Source of the DNA: Paenibacillus sp. JNUCC-31
GTDB taxonomy: Bacteria > Bacillota > Bacilli > Paenibacillales > Paenibacillaceae
Assembly (NCBI RefSeq): GCF_014844075.1
Contig: NZ_CP062165.1
Coordinates: 186,001-250,000 of the forward strand
Reading direction: 5' to 3'
Length of the DNA stretch: 64,000 nucleotides
Part shown: positions 18,510 through 27,189 of the stretch, one piece after another
Position numbering within the stretch: the stretch's first letter is position 1
Layout of the letters: each line of letters opens with the position of its first letter
Position numbers and translations under genes: made by a program
Notes under the pieces: model-generated
What the model was told of the DNA's origin: nothing
What the model saw: only the letters and a program-made list of their open reading frames with translations
Databases searched by the model: none

Positions 18510-19901
18510 CTAGGAAACCTTGCCGCTTTCCCACAGCGACTTGATTGCCGGCATAATCGCATCATAAATTTCTTTGACACTTTTCTGGCCGGATAATGCC
18601 TGGTCAATCGACTTTTCGTATTCTGTGTTCATTTTTAAATAAGCCGGGACATAATACGCAGGCCATTGGACAATGGCGCCCTCGGTCGTAGCATAGCTAA
18701 GGATGGTTTCCTTTGCGCTGGCTGGCAGATCAGCCGTCCATTGTTCAATTAAAGCGGGATCTGTATACCAGTCCGCCTGATTAGGCAGCCATGCTCCGCT
18801 TTTTAGCAAGTCTAGGCTGTTTTCTGGATTAACCATATAGGCGTAGAATTTCTTAGCCTCTTCGATATGTTTGGAGGTATTGTACACAACGAGTGGAGCT
18901 CCAGCATTCATGGTTACTGCTTTCTCCATTTTCGGGAGCACACCTACACCAATATCCTCATTGCCTTTGATATTCGCTAAATCCCAGGATCCGCTCACAG
19001 CCATAGCATAACCCCCGCTTAACGCATCCACAGCGGAGCCAATTCCAGAACTCCAGGTATAGCTAAAGGCCGAAGCAACTTTGTCTTTGTTCACAAGATC
19101 AGCCAGTTTTTGAATACCTTCTGTCGTTTGTGGTGAATCCCATTGAAACTCTTTTCCATCCGGGGATACAATGCCTCCTCCATTGGCGTTCGCTGCCCAG
19201 AAATGGTGAAATTCACGACCTGCCGTAAAACCAAGACCATAGTTTTCAGTCAATGCAGCATCGAATCCAGCATCAGCAGCTGTCTTACCACTCGAATCCT
19301 TGGTTAGCTTTTTAGCATTGGCAACAAAGGTATCCCAGTCCCAGGCTTCTTCAACCTTGGTAGGTGGATAGGGAACGCCTGCCTCATCAAATTTCGATTT
19401 GCTATAGAACAGCAGTTCCATTTGATTGGACAAGCCTACACCGATAACTTTCTGTTCTGGAGTATGGATGGTGATTGCAGGAAGTTTCTCCGGAATGGTT
19501 CCATCCGCAAGCAGGTCGGAAATGTCCTCTAAAATGCCCATCTCATTATACTTTTGAATGTCAGCTTCCCCCATGTAACTGATGTCCGGCAGTTCTCCGG
19601 ATTGAAGCCTCGTCTGGATGAAGGTGTCAAATGTGCCGTCTGCCGGCAACACCTGCGCATTAATTTTCACCCCGGTGTCCGCTGTATATTTTTCTGCAGC
19701 GGATTCCACCAGTTGCTTCTGTACATCATCCCCCCAATACAACAACTCAAGGGTGATGCCCCCAGCGGACGGATCCCCCTTGCCTGCTGCTGCATTTTTG
19801 GCATTACCGGAAGTGTCCGAATTGCCAGAACAACCTGCCAGCGTGGAGAAAGCCAAGGTTAATGCGAGAGACAGAACCAACTTGCGCTTACCGAACCTCA
19901 T
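18510..19901 (-). CDS. Extracellular sugar-binding lipoprotein of ABC transporter (locus B)
   Basis: A 463-aa lipoprotein: KRK at the N-terminus, a hydrophobic run and the lipobox TLAGC near residue 24, followed by a Gly/Asn/Ala-rich linker and a family-1 solute-binding fold (ITLELLYWGDD, later YTWSSGIGSAVDALSGGYAM). The start follows GGGAGGA by 7 bases. It is the first gene of the transporter operon. The LacI-type palindrome at 19949-19960, about 50 bases upstream, suggests repression by the regulator at 22675-23712. Substrate not readable from sequence; context suggests an arabinose-containing oligosaccharide. Confidence 0.92.
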   Translation of the reverse strand: MRFGKRKLVLSLALTLAFSTLAGCSGNSDTSGNAKNAAAGKGDPSAGGITLELLYWGDDVQKQLVESAAEKYTADTGVKINAQVLPADGTFDTFIQTRLQSGELPDISYMGEADIQKYNEMGILEDISDLLADGTIPEKLPAITIHTPEQKVIGVGLSNQMELLFYSKSKFDEAGVPYPPTKVEEAWDWDTFVANAKKLTKDSSGKTAADAGFDAALTENYGLGFTAGREFHHFWAANANGGGIVSPDGKEFQWDSPQTTEGIQKLADLVNKDKVASAFSYTWSSGIGSAVDALSGGYAMAVSGSWDLANIKGNEDIGVGVLPKMEKAVTMNAGAPLVVYNTSKHIEEAKKFYAYMVNPENSLDLLKSGAWLPNQADWYTDPALIEQWTADLPASAKETILSYATTEGAIVQWPAYYVPAYLKMNTEYEKSIDQALSGQKSVKEIYDAIMPAIKSLWESGKVS

Positions 19902-19948
19902 GTTTGTTTCCTCCCTTTTTCAATGCTATTTATTTCAAGTCAACGAAT

Positions 19949-19960
19949 TTAATCGTTTAA
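19949..19960. promoter_or_regulatory. LacI-type operator upstream of binding-protein gene
   Basis: TTAATCGTTTAA differs at one base from the perfect palindrome TTAAACGTTTAA found upstream of the 820-aa gene. Central CG flanked by A/T-rich arms is the usual form of LacI-family operators. Confidence 0.65.
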
Positions 19961-20070
19961 CTTAAAAACATGGTCTTGCATCATATCCGGATGATTATGT
20001 GGTGCTGATCGTTAATCAAGTCTGTACTTCCTTTATAGAACAAGTGGGAACTGCCAAGTTAGCAGACTCG

Positions 20071-22533
20071 TCAAAGGCAATCGCAGAACTTTCCATTTTC
20101 CAGGCGAATGCTCTTTTGCAACGTTCCTTGAGGAGCTCTGAACTCTAAGTCTTCTTCACGGAATACGTACCTGGACGGATACGCCGCATAACTTTTCACG
20201 GTCCAACCATCATGCTCTTCTGTAACGAATCCGTTGACACATCTTAAAGTGCCTCCTTCATCTCGATAGAGGTACGTCGTAGTTCCAAACCCCAGCAAAT
20301 ATGCTACTAATTCCTCACCCATATCCCAATCATCCCCCGATACATCGGAGAACAAAGCGGCAAACAGCGGATCGTCTGCTCCCACGAACACCGATTGCCC
20401 AAAACGATTACGCGACAATTCCGGCATGTTCAAGTTGGGTGCAGATACACTATACGTCGATGCGGCTTCACCTTTCTCCAGCTTTCGCGGGGTGGATTTT
20501 ACATTCCAGTCATAGCAATGGAAGATTGCCATTGTAGAGCGATAAGCTGCTTCCAGATATTCTGTATTACCGAGATGTTCATACGCAACCAATGCCGACG
20601 ATGCCGCTAGTCCGCCCCATAAGGAATGAATCATTGGAGACAGTGCTTCCCACCATCGATCCGGATTTTGCAGCCTATAGTCGTTGCTGAATCCGATATT
20701 CGCCAAAATAAGCTGACCATATTGTGAAGCCTCGTCGGTATGCCCAAGGAAACATAATGCTGTGCACGTTGGACCAAATCCGGCATTATCATAAAAGTGC
20801 TCTGTAACGGCTCCGCCGTAGTGCCGAACACCAATTTCCATTTCTCGACCAAAGCGATCCCATAGCTGTCGTAGTTGATTATGTAATTCAGCATATCCTT
20901 TGTCTTTCAACGCTTGTAGTAGTTCACGTATGTAAAGAATAAACACGCCATTTAGACGCGATTCGTCCTTTTCTCGCTGACCTAAATGGCAATCGGGATC
21001 AAGTCGCAAACACATAACTTCGGCTGCCCATGTCAAATACTCGGAAGGAGAATGCAGATGAAGCAGCTCTTCATCCATTTGTGATAATAGATAAAAAACA
21101 TGCGCGATATAATCGAAATCGTAGATACGATAGAAGTTACCGTACAAAAGTTGTGGCCGGGACAAATCACCGTCAATAAACCAGTGCACCTTCATATCCA
21201 GCACCGCTGCTGCTTCCGCCCTCATAACCTGCTCGGGAACAGGTAAAGACATCCAATTTTTCATTAATAAGAATGCCAATTTTCCCAGTGACTCACCTTG
21301 GTTAGATAACGGACGGAACGCATGGGGCCGAACCGCTGCCTCCCTGCCTTCATAGCTATTTACTGCCAGCCATTCTGCTCGCTTTTCAAGCAAGGTATGA
21401 ACGGGTTCAAGGACATTCCAAACCAGCATGTCACGACGTCCGTCCTTGAGTATCAACTCCAGTTTGCGTTCTCCCGGTACGTCAGCGGGTAGGGTTACGA
21501 TGAACTCCTGTTCAACGACAGGGTTGCTAATTTGAGCAGAGCCCACGTCTAGTGACATAGACTTTCCTGAAGGAATCAGTAGTGTCGAGATATCCTGCTC
21601 TTCGATGTCATTCGCGTGCCCAGGCGCACTGTATAGCTTTAACGACCTTATTTCAAGATCCCTAGGCAAACGGACTGAGGCTGTGAATTGTCCGCCTTCA
21701 GGCACAACGGGTGTAAAGCTACAGTGAGGATGTCCGAGAACCTTGCCTTGGTGGTAGAAATCCGCCAGGTTCTGGAATGATACAAATCCGTACTCCCAAT
21801 TTTCCGCTTGTCCGGGCATTAACGTTAAAGAGTTGTAAGCGTCATCATATATCCAATCGGTAAGTACCAAATCTTTTAATGAGGACCCATCCTCCACCAA
21901 AGAAAGTCTGTGGTACAACAAGCCGTCCAAAGATGGAGAAACTTGTTCTAGAAAGCGGTTACAATAGCGACAAAGAGAACCCAAGGTGGATGTATTCCCT
22001 CTGAGCGTGTAGATTCCGAGATGAGGCCCTTCGTTACTTCGTCGTACAGCAGCAAATTTGGCAAAGTTCCCTCCGATGTGCGTATATACGGCGCAGGATT
22101 CATGCATGTTACGGTACACATCTTGCGTTCGAAACATAATGTAGGCGAGAGAAAACCAAACATGCAACCCTTGAATTTTAATGCTCTCATCCGATTCATT
22201 GGTCAGTTTGATACCCCAGCGGAATTGATCGCCTTCCAGCAAATATGAAAACAAGATCTTGACCTGTACGTCTTTGAACTCCACGGTAACATGGTTCGTG
22301 CTATGTTTCGTAATATTTGGCTTAAACATCGAGCTTTGAACAAACCTGTCATTCAACTGCAAACTCCATTCTCCAAAGAGCTTATCCTCATCATCTTGAA
22401 ATCCAACCTCTCGCAAATAATGAGGATCTACTACCCAATTCATCTCATGGGGATCATCTTTCATCACCAATGACTGAACGGTACCACGTTCACCAAACTC
22501 GATCCTAAATTTTTCATTACTAAGAATGGTCAC
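20071..22533 (-). CDS. Cytoplasmic 820-aa putative carbohydrate-active protein, uncharacterised family
   Basis: No signal peptide; GTG start 6 bases after AAAGGGTG. The N-terminal half (1-350) is beta-rich and the C-terminal half (400-780) is helical with many Trp/Tyr (PDRWWEALSPMIHSLWGGLA), the shape of large glycosidases or lyases. Landmarks recur in the same order in the secreted protein at 1-3283: a beta-strand block with LTNES versus VKNKS, TEHFYDNAG versus SEFEYDNTG, and DPLFAALF versus DPIFGLFGYG. I infer a distant shared family, perhaps DUF5695-like, but could not align it formally. It lies behind lacI and ahead of the transporter, with its own LacI-type palindrome, so it probably acts on the imported sugar. 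No catalytic residue can be named. Confidence 0.8.
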   Translation of the reverse strand: MTILSNEKFRIEFGERGTVQSLVMKDDPHEMNWVVDPHYLREVGFQDDEDKLFGEWSLQLNDRFVQSSMFKPNITKHSTNHVTVEFKDVQVKILFSYLLEGDQFRWGIKLTNESDESIKIQGLHVWFSLAYIMFRTQDVYRNMHESCAVYTHIGGNFAKFAAVRRSNEGPHLGIYTLRGNTSTLGSLCRYCNRFLEQVSPSLDGLLYHRLSLVEDGSSLKDLVLTDWIYDDAYNSLTLMPGQAENWEYGFVSFQNLADFYHQGKVLGHPHCSFTPVVPEGGQFTASVRLPRDLEIRSLKLYSAPGHANDIEEQDISTLLIPSGKSMSLDVGSAQISNPVVEQEFIVTLPADVPGERKLELILKDGRRDMLVWNVLEPVHTLLEKRAEWLAVNSYEGREAAVRPHAFRPLSNQGESLGKLAFLLMKNWMSLPVPEQVMRAEAAAVLDMKVHWFIDGDLSRPQLLYGNFYRIYDFDYIAHVFYLLSQMDEELLHLHSPSEYLTWAAEVMCLRLDPDCHLGQREKDESRLNGVFILYIRELLQALKDKGYAELHNQLRQLWDRFGREMEIGVRHYGGAVTEHFYDNAGFGPTCTALCFLGHTDEASQYGQLILANIGFSNDYRLQNPDRWWEALSPMIHSLWGGLAASSALVAYEHLGNTEYLEAAYRSTMAIFHCYDWNVKSTPRKLEKGEAASTYSVSAPNLNMPELSRNRFGQSVFVGADDPLFAALFSDVSGDDWDMGEELVAYLLGFGTTTYLYRDEGGTLRCVNGFVTEEHDGWTVKSYAAYPSRYVFREEDLEFRAPQGTLQKSIRLENGKFCDCL

Positions 22534-22564
22534 TTAGATCACCCTTTCATCGATCGGAATTAAG

Positions 22565-22576
22565 TTAAACGTTTAA
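22565..22576. promoter_or_regulatory. LacI-type operator upstream of the 820-aa gene
   Basis: TTAAACGTTTAA is a perfect 12-base palindrome 32 bases upstream of the GTG start, in the gap behind lacI. Confidence 0.7.
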
Positions 22577-22674
22577 ATTAATTTCGAAAAGAGAAACTTA
22601 AGTTCCTCTATGGTATTGCGAAGCCTACCTGCGTTTGTTCTATGTATGGAAACTGGCATGCTCCTTTTTAGCTT

Positions 22675-23712
22675 TTAAGCTTCCAGAATCCGAACTGAAT
22701 CACGCTCGATCAAGCGGCATTCCGGCATGGTTAGGTTTTGAACATCTTCTCCATTGATTAGGCGGTAAAGGGTTTCTATCGCTAAATATCCCATCTCATG
22801 AAGCGGTAATCCCATTGTTGTCAGACGTGGGCTCAGGTAATCGCTGAATTCCCTATCATCAAAACCAACTACAGAAATATCATCAGGGACGCTAAGCCCC
22901 TTTTCCTTCGCGGCCTGAAGAACCCCAACGCCCATAACATCGTTCATTGACAGAATCGCAGTCGGCGGATTGTCCATGTCGAGTAGCTCGTTAGCGTATC
23001 TATAGCCAGAATCTCTTTCCCAATCCCCCATCTTTATTAAGGAAGGGTCAAATGGCAGTTCAAAATCGGTAACTGCTTTGTAATAACCGTTTAATCGGCG
23101 TCTTGAAGGGATTGAATCCATTAAACCACTAATAATTGCGATGCGACTGTGTCCCTTTTGTACCAAGTACGACATCGCTTCATAAGATGCCTGTTCATCA
23201 TTATACTGAATTGAAATATCGTCTTGTGTGTAACCGTAGGTATATATAATTGGTTTACCTTCAACATTGATCAGACCTGTCAAGTCGCGAGTGTGAACTC
23301 CAATATAGATAATGCCGTCTACTTGTTTACTAAGCAGTTCGGATACGGCATTGGTTGCATACTTACGATACGCTTCGACGTCCTGAAAATTGCGACCAAT
23401 TCGCTTGTCTAGCCTAAGGTTGACGAGCAGGATATGAAGGTCATGACGGTCTCCAAAGTCGTTGATGCCATCGATAATATCCGGAGCATTAAATACAGTC
23501 ACATCCTCCGTAATAACACCAATGGTGTTGGTACTGTTACGTTTAAGGCTTTTAGCAATCTCGTTCGGTTTGTAGTTTAATGCTTCGATGGCCTCCTGGA
23601 CCCTCCTGCGCGTTTCCGGGCGGACATTGCGAGTGCCGTTAAGCACATAGGAGACTGTAGCAATAGAAACATTAGCCCTAAGTGCGATGTCCTTTATGCT
23701 GGTTTTTCTCAT
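22675..23712 (-). CDS. LacI-family transcriptional repressor of locus B
   Basis: A 345-aa regulator. Residues 1-50 form the LacI helix-turn-helix with hinge (TSIKDIALRANVSIATVSYV, then RPETRRRVQEAIEALNYKPNEIAKSL). The rest is a periplasmic-binding-protein-like effector domain (NTIGVITEDV, VDGIIYIGVH, DISVVGFDDREFSDYLSPRL). I chose the ATG 4 bases after AGGAGAG; the frame has ten earlier codons. It opens locus B, and three near-identical palindromes at lacI itself, the 820-aa gene and the binding-protein gene suggest autoregulation and control of the locus by an imported sugar. Confidence 0.93.
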   Translation of the reverse strand: MRKTSIKDIALRANVSIATVSYVLNGTRNVRPETRRRVQEAIEALNYKPNEIAKSLKRNSTNTIGVITEDVTVFNAPDIIDGINDFGDRHDLHILLVNLRLDKRIGRNFQDVEAYRKYATNAVSELLSKQVDGIIYIGVHTRDLTGLINVEGKPIIYTYGYTQDDISIQYNDEQASYEAMSYLVQKGHSRIAIISGLMDSIPSRRRLNGYYKAVTDFELPFDPSLIKMGDWERDSGYRYANELLDMDNPPTAILSMNDVMGVGVLQAAKEKGLSVPDDISVVGFDDREFSDYLSPRLTTMGLPLHEMGYLAIETLYRLINGEDVQNLTMPECRLIERDSVRILEA

Positions 23713-23756
23713 AAGTCTCTCCTGTCTAAGCATAAGAACCATCGTTCATTAGCTGT

Positions 23757-23768
23757 TTAAACGTTTAG
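23757..23768. promoter_or_regulatory. LacI-type operator upstream of lacI
   Basis: TTAAACGTTTAG matches 11 of 12 bases of the perfect palindrome at 22565-22576, about 45 bases before the lacI start. It is consistent with autorepression. Confidence 0.65.
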
Positions 23769-23881
23769 ATAAAAGTTTGATAGTTGAATAATACCTTACA
23801 ATCACTGATTAAGCAATCGTTTTTTTGGGTTTTACTTCCACTTATGATGCCTAGAGATAGCGCCCATGTTGGGCACATAAC

Positions 23882-23913
23882 AAAAAGCTCAACCAGTAAA
23901 AACTGACTGAGCT
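23882..23913 (-). terminator. Terminator on the minus strand after the SDR gene region
   Basis: AGCTCA (23886-23891) pairs with TGAGCT (23908-23913), with a second CAGT/ACTG stem inside. Read on the minus strand it is followed by TTTTTG. It would stop transcription coming from the redox genes at 24-27 kb before lacI. Confidence 0.7.
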
Positions 23914-24191
23914 CATAAAATGACTGCCCCCGTATGACACCCATAACGTGAACGCATATCTCGATCGATTCAAAGCCTTCTTCACTTCTTCCGCGATGTG
24001 ACTACGAAGTATTTGAATCACTATAGCACCATTTCATTGATGGAACAACCTCGCTGTCGACGCTTACGCGAACCAAAGAACTTTTTCACCAAGCGATCCA
24101 GCAGTCCATGGAAACAACTGGATAGACTCTTCCAGCCTAATGTGAGAACGAACTTCAGAAGATGGCCTTGTGAGCAACAATCTTCTGGAAC
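23914..24191. other. Non-coding or degraded stretch downstream of SDR gene
   Basis: No intact gene is visible between the terminator and the SDR stop. Short plus-strand pieces read like protein (NVNAYLDRFKAFFTSSAM, then in another frame TKELFHQAIQQSMETTG) but are split by frame changes and stops, which suggests remnants of one or two old genes. I could not recognise the family. Confidence 0.35.
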
Positions 24192-25061
24192 TCAGCCATT
24201 AACTTGAAAACTCCCGCCAAGAAATTCATGGCTATATATGTCGGAGATTTTTTCCAGCACACGCTGCGCATGTTCAGTAAATTTCAAGTCCGCAATCCGA
24301 TCTTTGAACAGAAACACGCCGGTCTCATTGCTGTTTTTGCCGAGTGCTCCCTCATATAATAGGTTGGCTCCATGAGTAGGCGGAGAGGAAAAAAATTTCA
24401 TAAACAGTTCAAACCCTGCGGTCAGTCCGGAATCTTTTCCTTTTCTTAGCGTGTTGTTAATGCCCGGGTCAACGCTGCGGATCTTGATGTTTTCCTTGGC
24501 AAGCTGCGGTGCGATGGCTTGGGTCCACAACGAAAGAGCCAGCTTTGAAGTCGCATACGGTCCATACATTTTGCGGAAGGCTTTGGGATGCTCCAATTTG
24601 TCGATCGAAAACTCCTTCGTAAATCTAAACACCTGCGACGAAGTGTTAATCACCGTTTTTAAGCTGCCGTTCTTCAACAGCTCCTTCAATTCCATCAGAA
24701 TAATATAAGGAACGACCGTCAACAATTCATAATGCAATTCGCGGCCTTGTTTCGAATAGCGCAGCTCGCTTAAGCCTCCTCCAGCGTTATTAAACAAAAT
24801 ATCGATCCGCTGTTCCTTGCTTTTTATTTCTTCCAAAGAGTGTCTCAAACTGTCATAATCGGTGAGATCCTTCACTTTATAGGCTCGGAGCCGTCCGTCC
24901 TTGAGATGATTTTGGAGGAATCTATCGTCTGCTGGAAAATCCGACCGGTTCAAAGCAACCACCTGCCAGTTCTCCGACAGCATTTTCCGGGTCAATGCCA
25001 ACCCGATCCCGTTACTTGCCCCTGTAATCAGTGCAATATGTTCTCGTTGGTTCTTACTCAA
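24192..25061 (-). CDS. Short-chain dehydrogenase/reductase (SDR)
   Basis: A 289-aa cytoplasmic oxidoreductase. The N-terminal Rossmann motif is TGASNGIG (residues 14-21), followed by NNAGGG at about 92 and the active-site YATSK near residue 168, with a Ser in NTSSQ about 25 residues earlier. A TTG start lies 7 bases after GGAGG. The C-terminal extension (about 220-289) is longer than in minimal SDRs, reminiscent of retinol-dehydrogenase-like or WW-oxidoreductase types. It follows the ADH and SDR genes on the same strand and could be co-transcribed. Substrate unknown. Confidence 0.88.
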   Translation of the reverse strand: MSKNQREHIALITGASNGIGLALTRKMLSENWQVVALNRSDFPADDRFLQNHLKDGRLRAYKVKDLTDYDSLRHSLEEIKSKEQRIDILFNNAGGGLSELRYSKQGRELHYELLTVVPYIILMELKELLKNGSLKTVINTSSQVFRFTKEFSIDKLEHPKAFRKMYGPYATSKLALSLWTQAIAPQLAKENIKIRSVDPGINNTLRKGKDSGLTAGFELFMKFFSSPPTHGANLLYEGALGKNSNETGVFLFKDRIADLKFTEHAQRVLEKISDIYSHEFLGGSFQVNG

Positions 25062-25106
25062 TGCATGTCCTCCTTCATTCAGAATTTCATCGGTTATATG
25101 TGCTCA

Positions 25107-26057
25107 TCATTCGGAGTCGGGCAGGAGGATCAGTTTGCCGTGGGCACCCCCGCTCTGGCTGATTTCGACAGCTGAACGCCATGCGTCGAGTGCGAAAGTC
25201 TTCGCGACCGGAATCGTGAACTTTCCGTCTGCTGCGTACTGGGCAAAGTCGCCGACAACGTCATAACGCAGGGTATGTTCTTCTCCGTAGCTGGCGCGAG
25301 CGCCAAGTTCAACGGCCGCGGCGAAATCGCTGACGGTTAGGACGCGCTGGGGATGCCCATTGACGATATGGATCAGATCCATCATTGCGCCGCTGATTGG
25401 TGCGGTATCCAGAACAAGGTCAACCGGCTGCTCCGCCAGTTCGGTCACTCGTTCGACCATTCCATCACCGTACGAGGTCAGCAACGCTCCCATTGAGCGG
25501 AGCTTGTCGGCGTAGGTGGGACCAGCGGTTGCGATCACGCGGGCACCGCGCATGAGGGCAATCTGGACGGCGGCGAAGCCTACCGTTGTTCCAGCTCCGT
25601 GCACTAGTATGGTCTGGCCCGACCTTAACCCGAGAGTATCAATGCCTCGGTAGGCGGTTTCGACCGCCAATGGCAGTGCTGCAGCCTGTACAAAGTCGAG
25701 TCCGTCCGGTATGCGGAACCAGTAGTACATGATCGCCCGATCGGACGCACCGGCGCTCGATCCACCCATGAAATCGGCGGCACCCAGAACGGCATCGCCG
25801 ATGGCGACATCGGTTACACCCTCTCCAACTGCGTCTACAATCCCTGACACGTCCAGCCCAATCCCGCGAGGCAAGGGCAGTTGACCGGCAAAGTGGCCTC
25901 GACACATCCCCCAGTCAACCGGATTTAACCCACAAGCGCGTACGCTCACGCGAATGCGTCCCGGGCCTGGTTCTGGGATCACCACCTCATCCAAGCACAA
26001 AACATCGGTTGGTTCGCCGTAGTTGTGGAACCGGATTGTCCGCATGGTATTCTCCAT
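25107..26057 (-). CDS. NADP-dependent zinc-less alcohol dehydrogenase / quinone oxidoreductase-like protein
   Basis: A 316-aa member of the MDR superfamily: a GroES-like N-terminal fold (RVSVRACGLNPVDWGMCRG), then a Rossmann domain with LVHGAGTTVGFAAVQIAL around residue 150. The Cys/His ligands of zinc enzymes are missing, as in quinone oxidoreductases. It starts 9 bases after GGAGGG. The base composition is clearly more GC-rich than the flanking TetR and SDR (third positions mostly G or C), unlike most of the window, which suggests acquisition from a high-GC donor. It lies between two SDR genes in a probable small operon; function probably detoxification of quinones or enones, by inference. 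Confidence 0.88.
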   Translation of the reverse strand: MENTMRTIRFHNYGEPTDVLCLDEVVIPEPGPGRIRVSVRACGLNPVDWGMCRGHFAGQLPLPRGIGLDVSGIVDAVGEGVTDVAIGDAVLGAADFMGGSSAGASDRAIMYYWFRIPDGLDFVQAAALPLAVETAYRGIDTLGLRSGQTILVHGAGTTVGFAAVQIALMRGARVIATAGPTYADKLRSMGALLTSYGDGMVERVTELAEQPVDLVLDTAPISGAMMDLIHIVNGHPQRVLTVSDFAAAVELGARASYGEEHTLRYDVVGDFAQYAADGKFTIPVAKTFALDAWRSAVEISQSGGAHGKLILLPDSE

Positions 26058-26248
26058 TGTGATATTCCCTCCATTTTGCTCTGATAGAATCGTGTTCTTG
26101 TGAACTCAAACGGTCTTCCAAGAAAAAACAACGATATCCTAAACTATAAAGTTCACTAGAAGGCAGGGTGTCTTGAGGGGAAAGCTACATGAAAATTCAT
26201 GACCCTCCTACCCGCGCTTTAAAAGTAATGCGTGCGAACTTAGGGCGC

Positions 26249-27007
26249 TTAGATCTGGGAACCGCCTCCGTCGACAGGGAACTCAGCCCCGGTGGTATAG
26301 GTGGCCTCAAATGCCAGGAATGCTACGGCTTTGGCGACCTCGACTGGATCGCCGAAACGCAGCATCGGGATCTGCTGTTTTATCTGCGCCCCGGTCTGTT
26401 CTGCAGCTTCCTTCGGCATCGACCTCTCCAAGATGTCGGTGTCAATGGGGCCGGGGCTGACCGCGTTGACGCGAATCTTCCGCGGTAACAGCTCGCGGGC
26501 CAGACTGCGAGTCATGGAGCGCAGCGCTGCTTTACTGGCCGCGTACGCACTGATCATCGGGATTCCCAATACGTTCGTGATAGAGGTGGTAAGCACCACG
26601 CCACTTCCTGCGTTTAGCAATGGGGCAAGTTTCTGTACGGTGAAGTACGGACCTTTGGCGTTGATTGTAAGTAACTCGTCGTACACGTCTTCGGACATTG
26701 ACTCGAAGGGGACATAGCGCGTGATACCGGCATTAACGAACAGAGCGTCGATCATGCCGAACTCGGCCTTGACCCGGTCGACCAACTCCTCGATATCCGT
26801 CAACGACGCGGCGTCGCTCAGCAATGCAACAGCGTTGTTGCCGAGTTGTTCACGAGCCGCATCCAGCGTCGTCTGAGTACGTCCAGTAATCAGAACGTGT
26901 GCGCCTTCATCCACTAGCAACTTCGCCGTCGCCAGGCCGATTCCGCTGCTACCTCCCGTGATCACGACCTTTTTGTCAGAGAATTTGCCTTTACTGAATG
27001 GTTCCAT
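26249..27007 (-). CDS. SDR-family oxidoreductase (FabG-like)
   Basis: A 252-aa classical SDR: TGGSSGIG at residues 17-24, NAGITR near 91, Ser in LTTSITN near 140, the active-site YAASK near 155 and the C-terminal TGAEFPVDGGG. It is full length for the family and starts about 8 bases after GGGAGG. Like the ADH behind it, it is GC-rich compared with the neighbourhood. It is divergent from the TetR gene at 27190, whose likely control region lies between them. Substrate cannot be told from sequence. Confidence 0.9.
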   Translation of the reverse strand: MEPFSKGKFSDKKVVITGGSSGIGLATAKLLVDEGAHVLITGRTQTTLDAAREQLGNNAVALLSDAASLTDIEELVDRVKAEFGMIDALFVNAGITRYVPFESMSEDVYDELLTINAKGPYFTVQKLAPLLNAGSGVVLTTSITNVLGIPMISAYAASKAALRSMTRSLARELLPRKIRVNAVSPGPIDTDILERSMPKEAAEQTGAQIKQQIPMLRFGDPVEVAKAVAFLAFEATYTTGAEFPVDGGGSQI

Positions 27008-27189
27008 TTGAATCGTCCTCCCTTTGTATAATCCGTAATCGGATGATTAGGTACAGGATCGATTATATAGCAATAAATTTATTAAGTAAACTAATTTTAT
27101 TAATTTAGTTCATTTAATTAATTTAATACATGAAAGGCAGCAAATTTGTTATAATAAGTTCGAGAGGCATTAAAGGGAGGCACTTATAC

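Noticed and set aside
23998..24207. 69-codon plus-strand frame starting with GTG
   Set aside because: Composition is Arg/Ser-rich without a recognisable motif, no ribosome binding site, and better-looking peptide pieces lie in other frames.
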